Made by a program: the position numbers and the translations under genes. From Eucalyptus grandis (Eukaryota > Streptophyta > Magnoliopsida > Myrtales > Myrtaceae), in assembly GCF_016545825.1 (NCBI RefSeq), contig NC_052619.1, positions 51,572,933 through 51,636,932 on the forward strand: a stretch of 64,000 bases of DNA, written 5' to 3'. A model generated the notes under the pieces. That model ran no database searches. It was not told the DNA's origin and saw nothing but the letters and a program-made list of their open reading frames with translations. Numbering within the stretch: the first letter of the stretch is position 1; each line of letters begins with the position of its first letter. Below, one piece after another: positions 1-10,375 of the stretch.

Positions 1-462
1 AATTGCAAATTCTATGAGTGATCGATCTCCTCCTCCCTCCTTCAAAATTTAGTTTGATCTCCAATTTCATGTTGCTTTTTGTCCTCGTTCCTGTTTAGGA
101 GCTTGACCAAAAGAGTGTGAATACCAATAAGGATGAGATCGAACACCAATTTTCCAAGAAAAAGAAACACCGACATGGAATCCCCCCTTGCTTTCTGTAC
201 GACAATCACCTTAATCTTGACTAGCAACAACACGTCCTTGTGACCAACGACGCGGACACGTCAAGCGCACGGTCATTTTCCAACCCCTCCTTCACGTTCT
301 TCCTTCTTTATCTCCTTTTTGACTAAATATAACACCTCCTTGGTCACCAAGTTTCGCATAATACTTTTTAATTCCTCCTCCTCTCCCCTACCCTCCCTGC
401 AAATCGGTCTCATCCTCCTATTTAGGATTTTTGTAAAATTTTCAATATCATTTGATGATGAT

Positions 463-616
463 GAAGAAGAAGAAGAAGAAGAAGCTCCATGGTGCCTCGA
501 GAGAGCAAAAGAAAGTGAATCATGCATTATTTTCTTCAGTTAAAGAAGAAGAAGAAGAAGCTCCATGGTGCCTCGAGAGAGCCAAAAAAAGTAAATCATG
601 CATTATTTTCTCCAGT
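463..616 (+). repeat. Local tandem duplication, about 75 bp x 2
   Basis: A GAA run followed by a segment containing CTCCATGGTGCCTCGAGAGA occurs twice in a row, at about 463-541 and 544-616. R2 has this segment once, near 7680-7765, so the second unit arose in R1 after the R duplication, or was lost from R2. Confidence 0.8.
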
Positions 617-689
617 TATCCCTATCAACTCAATGAATTCGTATTTATCTTTTTCTTGTCTATGATTTTTTTTCTTGATTAAATGATCT

Positions 690-1220
690 AATTTCCTAAA
701 AAATTTCCAACTTTAAGTCTAATCTTAATTTTGTTCCAATTTTTTTTTTTGTCTAAAAAAAGCCCAAACTTTAGTTTCAATCCTGAATTTGCCTCAATTT
801 TTTTTTGTCTAAGAAAATACCCCAAAACCCGAATTTTGTTTTGTCTAAAAAAATCACCAACTTTCAATTTATTTTCAAATCTAGACTCATGGTGCAATCC
901 CTACTTAACATGGCATTTACACATTGATAAGAGATCCACGTTAGGAAGGTGACATGAAAAGTTATCTCCAAAATAAAACTATTATAGAATATGAAAGTCA
1001 AAATTGATTTGATTTTTGATGATTTTCTCTTAGATAAAGATAAAATGTATGAAATAGATTTGAGATTGAATTTAAACTTGAGTTTTTCAGTCAAATAAAA
1101 GTTGGGGACAAATTTGGAATGGATCTAAAGTTTTAGATTTTTTTCTAGACAAAAAAATTAAGAAAGAATTGGAACTAGATCTAAAGTTGAGATTTTGATT
1201 TTTTTTTATAGGGAATTAGT
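690..1220. repeat. Imperfect foldback (inverted-repeat) segment in R1
   Basis: The left arm (about 690-880) carries the phrases CAACTTTAAGTCTAAT, GTTCCAATTTTTTT and GTCTAAAAAA. The right arm (about 1080-1215) carries their complements: TAGACAAAAAAATTAAG, GAATTGGAACTAGATCTAAA and TTGAGATTTTGAT. The arms flank a central spacer, so the transcript could fold into a long imperfect hairpin. The same arrangement occurs at 7985-8545 and, more weakly, at 15175-15545. No target site duplication was identified. Confidence 0.55.
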
Positions 1221-1558
1221 TCTTCATTAGATAGATTCGTAGCGATAGATTTACCATTTTTCATACCCTATTTTATTATTAGGCACATCAACTTTTTTTT
1301 TTGGCAACCAACAAAAATTTAAGGGGTAAATCTGAAATTCTTAAAAAATTAAGAAAGAAATTTTTAAAAACTTAAAAATATAAATTATAATTAAAAATTG
1401 ACCGGAGCAATCATACCTTTAATTTCTCACATAACACCAACCCACGCGCAAATAAAAGGCAAAAATGCAATTTAGCTCTTAAAAGAATTTAAAATCTAAT
1501 TATATAAAAATTGAGAGCGTAAGAAAAAAGAAAAGCATCAAAATTGAATATTCTCTTA

Positions 1559-1690
1559 TTTTGACTAACGGACCATTCTTGGCCACTAAGTTTCGCATTA
1601 TACTTCCTCCTTTCCACATTACTTGCAAATTCATCTCATCCTCCTAATCATCGCGGATTTCGGATTCTTCTAGAATTTCTTATCAGTGAT
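1559..1690 (+). repeat. Short module repeated from within R1
   Basis: The stretch TTGGCCACTAAGTTTCGCAT and its continuation to the CTCATCCTCCTA phrase resembles 331-430 of R1, and also 7240-7330 and about 18490-18535. It is a degenerate, partly duplicated piece of upstream DNA. No coding content was found. Confidence 0.5.
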
Positions 1691-1914
1691 TTCCTCTTTT
1701 GTTTCCCCAATTTCTCAAATTTAATGGGAGGGAGAGAGGCAAGGGTGCCTACAAAAAAGGCAAAATTCTCAAGCTCATCAATAAAATACTGTTTTGAAAA
1801 AAAATTAATACATAACTTGTTATAATATAATATTGAGAAGGTTGAAATCAAAATTCTTTTTGAGTACTTCTTCAAGCATCGGAGGGTACAGATGCGGCTT
1901 CTCGGGGAGTAGGG

Positions 1915-2100
1915 AGCAAGGAACGATAAAATGGGGTAAATTAAAAAATATATATCAATTACCATATATATATATATATATATATAATAATAATAAGAAA
2001 AATGGAGACTGAGATTCGCTGACGTGTACTGTGCATCCACGTGTTTCCTATGTTGGACCCCAATTTCCCCGGCGATGCCGCTCTCCCTCGCGTCCTTCTC
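1915..2100 (+). promoter_or_regulatory. Shared upstream module with G-box (TMK copy)
   Basis: This stretch aligns with 9985-10140 upstream of NRX1-A and, more loosely, with 19205-19400 upstream of NRX1-B. Common phrases are AAATGGAGACTGAGATT, GCTGACGTG and CCACGTGTTTCCTA. A CACGTG G-box is at 2038-2043. G-boxes are known binding sites for bZIP and bHLH regulators; actual regulation here is inference. No convincing TATA box was seen between here and the candidate TMK starts. Confidence 0.6.
1964..1987. repeat. (TA)n microsatellite
   Basis: An uninterrupted TA run, followed by a short TAA run. It lies inside the upstream module shared with NRX1-A; there the corresponding place (about 10030-10045) has only a short TATATA. 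Confidence 0.9.
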
Positions 2101-2323
2101 ACCGTTTGCTGTGATAGCGCCTGTTCATAAGACCTGTTTCTCACTTTCTCTCCCTCGAGAAAATATTCAGTGCTATCTGCGCGCCACGTCATTTGCTGCT
2201 GACATGGTGTGTATTTACCACTAAGATGTCGACACGCGTCTTGTGAGGGACCCGCTGAAAAATGGAGAGGCTAGTTCTGTCGGCCCAGCTCGGCTCGTTG
2301 GCAGAAAAAGGATAGACAGGTCA

Positions 2324-5300
2324 ATGGTCAACAAACGCGGAACACTCCCGCTCAAAAAGTCTTCTCGACACTTGAATTTGCTGGGTTTTTCTCTCTCGCC
2401 TCGTAGGAGAACAAACAGAGAACGACCGCGACTTCCTCTGTTTCCTTCTCCGCGCATCCCACCCCCTCTGCTTACGCCTTTCTCTCTCTCGACCCACAGC
2501 AACGCCGTCGACAATGGCAGCCGGGAGCCTCCGCTCTCCGGCCCCCTCCTCCTCCTCCTCCTCTTCCTCTTCCTCGCCGCCTCCGCCGACGACTCCGCCG
2601 TCATGGCCGAGATCCTCGCTGCCCTCAAGCCGTCGGACTGGTCCTCGAGCCAGACCTACTGCAAGTGGACAGGCGTCAGCTGCGACTCCTCCTCCCGGGT
2701 CACCGTCATAAAGCTCTCTTCCGCCTCCCTCTCCGGCGTCCTCCCCTCGGATCTTTCCTCCCTCTCCCAGCTGCAGAGCCTCTCCCTCCAGAGCAACTCC
2801 CTCTCCGGCGCCGTCCCTTCCTTCGCCGGCCTTGTCTCCCTCCAGTCCATCTACCTCGACGGCAACAACTTCACCTCCATCACCTCCGGCGCCTTCCAGG
2901 GCCTCACCAGCCTCCAGACCCTCAGCCTCAGCGAAAATCATGACCTCCCCTCCTGGCAGATCCCGGCGGAGCTCAACGCCTCGACGTCCCTGACTGTCCT
3001 CTACGCCGACAACACCAACATCACCGGCACGATCCCGGACTTCCTCGGAACCTTCCCTAGCCTGACGAGTCTGAGTCTCTCCTACAACAACCTCACCGGG
3101 CCCCTCCCCTCCTCCTTCGGCACTTCATCGATCCAGAACCTCTGGATCAACAACCAGGCGGTGGGGCTTTCCGGCGGCATCAGCGTGTTGGCCGGGATGA
3201 CCCAGCTGACCCAGGTCTGGCTCCAGAACAACCAGTTCACAGGTCCGATCCCCGATCTCTCGCAATGCACTAATTTGTTCGATCTCCAGCTTATGTACAA
3301 CCAGTTCATTGGGGTTGTGCCCGCCTCGCTGTTTGCACTCCCCGGCTTGAAGAATGTGTCCTTGGATAACAATAAGTTGCAGGGTCCCGTCCCTAGTAAT
3401 AGCAGTGGAATTAGCGTTACCTACGGGGGTACCAATAGCTTTTGCAACAGTGCGCCGGGCCCTTGCGACCCACAGGTTACTACGTTGCTTGAGGTGGCTA
3501 GTGCGTTGGGGTATCCGATCACGCCGGCGGATTCTTGGACTGGGAATGATGCTTGCCAGGGCAGCTGGAGTGCCATTTCTTGCCAGGGGAAGAATGTGAC
3601 CTCTGTTACTTTCTCGGAGTGGGGGTTTAGTGGGACCATCTCGCCCGCATTTGCGAATCTCACCTTGCTCCGCACGCTGCTGTTGAACGATAATAATCTT
3701 ACTGGCTCTATTCCGGAAAGCTTGACTACGCTGACTCAGCTTCAAGTTCTTGATGTGTCGAACAATAATCTCAATGGGCCGATACCGGTTTTCCCAGCCT
3801 CGGTGAAGTTGACTACTACTGGTAATCCGTTAATTGGTGGTTCAGGGACGAATTCGGCTGATGGACCTGGATCGTCAAATGGCTCTTCACTTTCAGGTGG
3901 TGTAATTGCTGCGGTTGTCGTAGGTGTCCTTATTTTCATCGTGGTGGTGTTGTTTGTCTTGTACAAATTCTGTTACATCAACCGACGACACAGGAAATTT
4001 CATAGTGTAGACAATCCGGAAATCGGGATGGAAGTAGCTAAAAACGGGGCTGGGAATGGTGTGAATGGTTATGGTGGGCTTCCAAGTGAATTGCATAGCC
4101 AAAGCAGTGGGGACCATATTGATTTCCCTGTTTTTGAAGGAGGAAATGTTGCAATTTCAATTCAAGTCCTTAGACAAGCGACTCATAATTTTAGTGAAGA
4201 GAACATTTTAGGAAGAGGTGGTTTTGGTGTTGTTTACAAAGGGGAGTTGCACGATGGCACCAAAATTGCTGTTAAAAGAATGGAATCTGGGGCAATGGGC
4301 ACGAAGGGAATGAAGGGATTCCAAGCTGAGATTGCAGTACTTACAAAAGTGAGGCATAGGCATTTAGTCATGCTTTTAGGGTATTGTATCGAAGGTCATG
4401 AGAGGCTTTTAGTGTATGAATATATGCCACAAGGGACTCTCGCGCAACATCTGTTTGAGTGGCAAGAGAAGGGGGATGCACCTCTGACTTGGAAGCAAAG
4501 GGTGACCATTGCTTTGGATGTTGCTAGAGGAGTGGAATACCTGCACAGTTTAGCCCAACAAAAATTTATCCATAGGGATTTGAAGCCAGTAAACATACTG
4601 ATGGGAGATGACATGAGAGCCAAAGTTGCTGACTTTGGTTTGGTTAAAAATGTTCCTGATTGGAAGTATTCCATGCAGACACAGTTGGCTGGAACTTTTG
4701 GGTATTTAGCTCCCGAATATGCATTAGGTAAATTGATCTATATTGTTTCTTTCATCGAGATTACATAAGTGTGATATCTTTCAGTAGTAATAATCGATAG
4801 GAGTCCTGCAGACAAACTAGTGGACTTTATATCTATGTTTTCACCTCATTGATCAGCACGCATTAATTAACTCAAATGTGCGTGATTGCTGTTAAAATAT
4901 CTAAGTCAATTCAATTGCTCTGATCCACATTAGGGGGATAGTGAAATCGCCTGACTACAAATTGTTGATTAGAAACCAAGGGTGACTTCTTTATGTTACC
5001 CATTCTTGGGGCGCTTTTAGCTTCTCTTAACATGAAATCTGAGCAGAGGCTTTTCTTTTCCTTATCGATGAAATTGCATTGAACTTTGTATGGGTCTTTT
5101 TCTGTCCGTACAGCCACTGGAAGGGTAACTACAAAGGTGGACGTTTACGCATTTGGTGCTGTCTTGATGGAGATCATTACCGGTAGAAAAGCATTAGACA
5201 ACACCATGCCAGATGAGAGGGCGCACTTGGTCACTTGGTTCCGTAGAGTTCTGATTGACAAGGAAAACATCCCGAAAGCTATCGACCACACTCTTGACCC

Positions 5301-5604
5301 CGATGAAGAAACCTTAGAGAGTATAATCAAAGTTGCTGAGCTGGCTGGTCATTGCACTGCTGAAAAACCGTTCCAGAGACCTGACATGGGCCACACTGTC
5401 AATATTTTGCATCCCCTCGTGGAGCAATGGGAACCAACTAGCCATGAAGAAGAAGAAAGCTCTGGTATCAACCTCCACACGAGCCTTCCTCAAGCCTTAG
5501 GTACTTCCTCCAGTTCAACACTGTCCTTCTCCGATAAGCAGTCTAGCATTCCACCAAAACCTTTGACGTTTCCAGACTCATTCAGTTCAACTCATTGCCA
5601 GTGA
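2324..5604 (+). CDS. TMK: TMK-type leucine-rich-repeat receptor-like kinase (two exons; start frame disrupted)
   Basis: A plasma-membrane receptor kinase of the Transmembrane Kinase family, which acts in auxin and growth signalling. Exon 1 is about 2324-4727 and exon 2 is 5114-5604, with a GT-AG intron 4728-5113. The ectodomain has an N-terminal cysteine pair (near 2660-2690) and LRRs. They are split by the TMK non-LRR island with cysteines (about 3430-3600: [18 protein letters not shown]). A transmembrane helix lies at about 3898-3975. The kinase has the P-loop GRGGFG (4211-4228), the AVK lysine (4274), HRD (4571-4579), DFG (4631-4639) and APE. Ser in the usual HRDLKPSN is Val here. Start problem: the hydrophobic signal segment [12 protein letters not shown] (about 2550-2585) is in the LRR frame. 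The best-context ATG (2514) is one frame off, and the first in-frame ATG (2324) would put about 70 residues before it. Exon 2 ends in a short Ser-rich tail. Family assignment is firm; which TMK member is not. Confidence 0.9.
4728..5113 (+). other. Intron of the TMK gene
   Basis: Donor G|GTAAAT after the EYAL codons and acceptor TCCGTACAG|CCACTGG restore the kinase frame at [14 protein letters not shown] genes have a single intron at this point in the kinase domain. The join leaves one extra Leu between EYA and ATGR compared with the family pattern I know. Confidence 0.85.
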
Positions 5605-6932
5605 GGAAAGTAATGGGAAAAAATGTGGTCAGGCTGGCTATGTAAAGTATTTGATGAAGTGGGTTACCAGCAGAAAGAGAGATTAAGATGCTCTCATAAA
5701 AAGTTGCTTCACGACTGTCGAAAATAGACAATGCAGCTGGCTGTATGAGCTAGTGGTCACGATTGGCACCAGGCGATTTAGCTTCGATGAGTGTATTTTT
5801 TCCTTCCAATCCTGAGTCGGTACGAGTTCACCATTTCTTTTTCACCCCTTTTTGTATATCATACTCATTGACAATGTACTTACATTGATAACAAAAGTAA
5901 GGACAGAACCAAAATAGTTTCCCAGTGAATATAACGATATAAAAGAGTGTAAATAAAAATATTAACATATGTAAATTTAGAAAGTCACTGTAAAGTTGCC
6001 AAAAAAATTCAAGCAAGGTAAATGAAAAGAATTTGAAATATAAAAAATTGAAAAATACAGGTACATATCAGTATTTATGTACTCAATACAAAAATTTAAC
6101 GAGCAAGAGAAAGTAAAAAGGAAATATCCATATAAAAGTCGGATTAAGAGCAAATCGAAAATAAATTGTACAAAAGATAAAAATGAAAAACACGTGTTAT
6201 ATTCTACTTTTTCACAATATCCATGCAAAGAGTGAGTTTTTCTAGTCTGCTTTACCAGGTACACCTGATGTGGATTAGGTATCGTCGGCAATAATTAATG
6301 CCCGAAGACTTGACGTTGACTCTCTGTTCTTGGTCTTTCCCTTTCAAAACTAGTAGAGCCAGTTTGGTAAAAATGTATAAGATGACGTGGCTTTTTGTGG
6401 TTATGAAATGCATATTTTATAAATTGTAGAACTTCAATGTTGGCTGCGGTGGCTTCCTAGAAAGTCATCAAAGGCTGCTGAAATTTTAAAGTAGCCATAA
6501 CTGTGAGGTATTTACAATATACTTTATAAAAGTCACAATTAGAGGTGTGTTAAGAAATCGGAAATCATCTAAACGGCACAAAATCAGGCTGAACTAGTAC
6601 AAAATTGGCGGTTCCCATGAGGACCGATCAGATCCTGATTTCAATCTAATGAAATTGGTGAGTACCAATCCAATTCTCAATTGAACTTGATAAGTATATA
6701 TACATTTTTTTAAAAAATTATTTTCATTATTTAATTATTTTATAGTTTTTTACCAAATCTCTCAGTATGCACCCCATAATTTTTTTTTTTCCATTCTAAT
6801 AATCTATTTACTTACTTTCTTAGCAAAAACAAAACAAACAAACAAAGAGGAAGGAGAGGACCTGTTGAAGATGTTCAGAAATCTGTTCCGAATGCTAGTT
6901 AGGCATATGGATTTCGGTTTATAATGCTAGTT
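5605..6932. other. TMK 3' region and intergenic DNA
   Basis: The 3' UTR probably runs to about 5830. From about 5870 to 6370 the DNA is AT-rich and matches parts of 14470-14600 and 15940-16290, downstream of NRX1-A. Shared phrases include TTTAACGAGCAA, CACGTG and GTCGGCAATAATTA. No gene is recognised. 6540-6720 contains degenerate GGTTCC-like text and may be a dead MITE. Confidence 0.6.
5870..6370. repeat. Downstream repeat block shared with 14.5-16.3 kb
   Basis: 5880-6010 aligns with 14480-14600 (GTAAATTTAGAAAGTCA and neighbours). 6090-6370 aligns with 15975-16290 (TTTAACGAGCAA, GTCGGCAAT, GCCAGTTTGG). It lies just downstream of TMK, as its partners lie downstream of NRX1-A, which suggests old tandem duplication of flanking DNA. 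Confidence 0.6.
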
Positions 6933-8870
6933 TTCCTCCTCCCTTCTTCAAAATTTAGTTTGATCTCAATTTCATGTTGCTTTTTGTCCTCGTTCCTGCT
7001 TAGGAGCTTGACCAAAAGAGTGTGAATACCAATAAGGATGAGATCGAACACCAATTTTCCAAGAAAAAGAAACACCGGCATGGAATCCCCCCTTGCTTTT
7101 TGTACGACAATCACCTTGATCTTGACTAGCAAGAACACGTCCTTGTGACCAACAGCGCAGACACGTCAAGGCGCACGGTCATTTTCAACCCCTCCTTCAC
7201 GTTCTTCCTTCTTTATCTCCTTTTTGACTAAGGATAACACCTCCTTGGTCACCAAGTTTCGCATAATACTTTTTAATTCCCCCCCTTTTCACCCTCCCTG
7301 CAAATCGGTCTCATCCTCCTATTCGGATTTTCGTAGAATTTTCAACTTTTAGAATTATCATTTGAAGTGGATTGAGAAATGAAAAAGTTAATGATGAAAT
7401 TTACATCCGTATTATAAATTTATGATTGATTTAGTAATTTCTCCGCTATAAACATTACAATGTAATTGATGCTTTTGGGTATTGAAGCTCAAAGAGGATA
7501 AAGTAAACATGAAGTTTTATTAAGAATTGAAAATAGGTTTCGCTTAGGAAAAAGCTACAAGATTTTTCATCTATTTGATGGGGCTGTTTTGTTGCGATTT
7601 ATTGTTGTTAATCACAGTCTTCATTGATCATATATGCTAAATAATTGTGAATTAGTAAAGTTTAGAAAGATCAAAAGAAGAAGAAGAAGAATAAGAAGAA
7701 GAAGAAAGGGGTAAAATAGCTTATAATGGAGCTCCATGGTGCCTCGAGAGAGCAAAGGAAAGTGAATTATCCTTGGTGGTCAAGTTTGGGTTGGTTAGCG
7801 TGACGAAGCAAAGAAATTATCCTTACCTTTGCAAGTCAGCCTTATCTTCCTAATTTTTGCCAACTTCTTATATCATGGAATTTACATTTTCAATTGCATT
7901 ATTTTCTTCAGTTATCCCTACCAACTCAACGAATTCGTATTTATCTTTTCTTGTCTATGATTTTTCTCTTGATTAAATTATCTAATTTCCTAAAACATTT
8001 CTTTCCAACTTTAAGTCTAATCGTAATTTTGTTCCAATTTTTTTTGTCTAAAAAAATCCGAACTTTAGATTCAGTCCCGAATTTGCCTCTATTTTTTTTT
8101 TTTTTTTTAAAGAAAATACCCCAAAACCCGAATTTTGTTTTGTCTAAAAAAATCACCAACTTTCAATTTTCAAATCTAGGCTCGTGGTGCAATCCCTACT
8201 TAATATGGCATTTACACATTGATAAGAGATTCACGTTAGGAAGGTGACGTGAAAAGTTATCTCCAAAATAAAACTATTATAGAATATGAAAATTATGGAC
8301 AACTAACAATGATTTTTGAATAGATGACTAATGGAGGCAAATTTGAAACTAAAGTCAAAATTGATGATTTTTCTCTTAGATAAAGACAAAAAGTTTGAAA
8401 TAGATTTAAGATTGAATTTAAAGTTGAGTTTTTAAGTCAAATAAAAGTTGGGGACAAATTTGAACTGGATCTAAAGTTTTAGATTTTTTTCTAGATAAAA
8501 AATTAAGAGAGAATTGGAACTAGACCTAAAGTTGAGAATTTTTTTTTTTTTTATAGGGAATTAGTTCTTCATTAGATAGATTCGTAGCGATAGATTTACC
8601 ATTTTATACCCTATTTTATTATTAGGCCCATCAACTTTATTTTTTGTTTGGCAACCAACAAAAATTTAAGGGGTAAATCTGAAATTCTTAAAAAATTAAG
8701 AAAGAAATTCTTCAAAACTTAAAAATCTAAATTATAATTAAAAATTGACCTGAGCAATCATACCTTTAATTTCTCACATAACGCCAACCCATGCGCGAAT
8801 AAAAAGGCAAAAATGCAATTTAGCTCTCAAAAGAATTTAAAATCTAATTATATAAAAATTGAGAGGGTAA
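6933..8870. repeat. Upstream repeat R, copy 2 (R2)
   Basis: This is the partner of R1 (27-1522), as described there. R2 has about 340 bp (7340-7680) that R1 lacks. At its 3' edge it has a short tandem repeat, 8817-8885 and 8886-8948, each containing TATAAAAATTGAGAGGGTAA. It stands upstream of NRX1-A, separated from that gene by a MITE-like insertion at about 9430-9973. Confidence 0.8.
7985..8545. repeat. Imperfect foldback segment in R2
   Basis: The left arm at about 7995-8060 (CAACTTTAAGTCTAATCG and GTTCCAATTTTTTTTG) is complementary to the right arm at about 8485-8540 (AGAGAATTGGAACTAGACCT and AAAGTTGAG). It is the R2 counterpart of 690-1220. Confidence 0.5.
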
Positions 8871-9429
8871 AAAGAGGAAATTTTGTCAAGCTTTTAAAAT
8901 CTAACTTATATAAAAATTGAGAGGGTAAAAAAACGAAATTTTGTCAAGTTTTCATTTTTCGAGATGAACTTCTTGTGGAGGAAGCAAGCAACGGTCAAGG
9001 GGTCAAATAACAAATAAAATGAGAAGATAAAGCCGACTTGCTGACGTGTCCCAGCCATCCCAAACTTTCCTGCGCGTCCCTAAGCGCTAGACGGCATGCA
9101 TGATGAATATTAAACCATATGAAATAGGAATATTCATGAGTTTTCTTCTTCTTTTTTTGGTCATGAGTTAAATTCTATAACTAATAAGATGCAACCTAAA
9201 ATTCAGTTTATTTTGCTAAAAATAAATGATTTTAAAAATATATTTTTTTAAATGATCGCTTATATCTCTTAAAGTTATTAGTTAAATTGATAATAATCTA
9301 TAACTAAATATTTTCATGGATAATGAAGATATTTTTCGCTTATTCATTATCGTAAGTGATACAAATGATTATTTTTAAGAAAATATTTTTCAAGTGATTT
9401 ACTTTTTTCAAAACAATTTCTAGAATTAA

Positions 9430-9973
9430 TTTTTCTCTCTTCTTTTTCTTCTTTTTCTTCTTCTCTTTATTTTCTTCTTCTTCTTCTTCTTCTTCCTTTT
9501 GTCGGTCGTCGGCCCGACGGGGACGAGGGCCGATGACCTTGCTTGAGCGTTGCTAACCCTCGAAGACGCCAAGCCACAACGAGGCTCAACCTCCCTTGCC
9601 GACGCGAGGCCGGGGCGAGGCCAACTCTTGCATTGCCTAGGTGAGGCCGAGCCTCATCGAGCCTCACCTTGGCCTAGCAAGGCTTTGGCAAGCACGCCGG
9701 GCGTCGCCCAGACCACGTCGGCGACCAGGAGACCAACCAAAGAGAAAAAAAAAAAGAAAAAATAAGAATAAATAGTAAAATAATTAAAAATTAAAAGAAA
9801 TAAAAAAAAAAATCTAAGAATTTTACCAAACGTATTTTTATCCCGAGAATATAATATTTGGTAAGTTACTAAACACGTTTTTTTGCTTAGAAATTATTCC
9901 CAAGAACAGAAACATAAAAAAAATCATTTCTCATAAAAAATTGTTACTCAAAACAGAATGATTACCAGCACCT
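9430..9973. mobile_element. PIF/Harbinger-like MITE with GC-rich core, copy 1
   Basis: AT-rich outer parts enclose a GC-rich core at about 9500-9730 made of GCCTCGCC-like phrases, followed by an A/G tract. The right end (about 9860-9973), read in reverse, carries the phrase TCTGTTCTTGGGAATAAT, matching the left end of the element at 55523. Related elements are at 31999-32962 and 55523-56275; the last has a TAA target duplication. The left end here is unclear. The open frames in the core are compositional and not genes. Confidence 0.55.
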
Positions 9974-9984
9974 TAATGAAATGG

Positions 9985-10140
9985 CTTATCGGAAGCGTAG
10001 GAAGCAAGGAAAGTTTAAAGGTAGTAAATTAAAAAATATATACAAAATAAGAAAATGGAGACTGAGATTTATCATGCGTGTCCACGTGTTTCCTACCGTC
10101 CATGACGTCCTTGCCGTCCCCAAAAGTCCAAGGAAGCATC
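9985..10140 (+). promoter_or_regulatory. Shared upstream module with G-box (NRX1-A copy)
   Basis: This is the homologue of 1915-2100 upstream of TMK: AAATTAAAAAATATAT, then AAATGGAGACTGAGATTT, then GTCCACGTGTTTCCTA. The G-box CACGTG is at 10083-10088, about 290 bp before the NRX1-A ATG. It also shares the phrase GGAAGCATCC with 19388-19397 upstream of NRX1-B. Confidence 0.65.
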
Positions 10141-10277
10141 CAGAAACCGAAAAAAAAATATATATATATATATATATTTATACATATAGAAAAGGGAAAA
10201 TTAAAAAGCTAATAATCGTAATAATAATATTAATAAAAATAAATAATATATGTGCTTGCACGGGATTTTTCTTTGTG

Positions 10278-10285
10278 TATATAAA
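10278..10285 (+). promoter_or_regulatory. Probable TATA box of NRX1-A
   Basis: TATATAAA lies 91 bp upstream of the ATG at 10376. A start of transcription near 10310 would give a 5' leader of about 65 nt. The leader sequence around 10290-10375 resembles that of NRX1-B (CAGCAGGAGCCCGCCAT versus GAGCAGGCGCCCGCCAT). Confidence 0.7.
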
Positions 10286-10375
10286 CAGAGCAGCAGGAGC
10301 CCGCCATAGGAGGATTCTCAGGCAGACTCTCTGCAGATACACGAGAACAGGACACAAGGAACGAACGCGACCAGG

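Larger units (their letters stand above)
27..1522. repeat. Upstream repeat R, copy 1 (R1)
   Basis: This block matches 6933-8870 almost throughout. Shared landmarks are the stretch at 45-240 versus 6950-7150, the poly-A/T segments at 690-970 versus 7980-8250, and the segment at 1205-1522 versus 8550-8870. R1 lacks some DNA present in R2 (for example 7340-7680) and has its own internal tandem duplication at 463-616. The small ORFs inside are low complexity and resemble no protein family I know. R1 lies directly upstream of the TMK gene, and R2 lies upstream of NRX1-A. No LTR or terminal inverted repeat was seen at its edges. Confidence 0.8.

Noticed and set aside
2321..2941. Long antisense ORF (206 codons) opposite the TMK ectodomain, rich in Glu and Gly
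   Set aside because: It is the complement of GC-rich, Leu/Ser-rich receptor codons; the low-complexity composition and the clear TMK frame on the other strand explain it.
9467..9765. ORFs on both strands in a GC-rich island
   Set aside because: The island is the core of a MITE; both strands are open because of composition, and no domain is visible.
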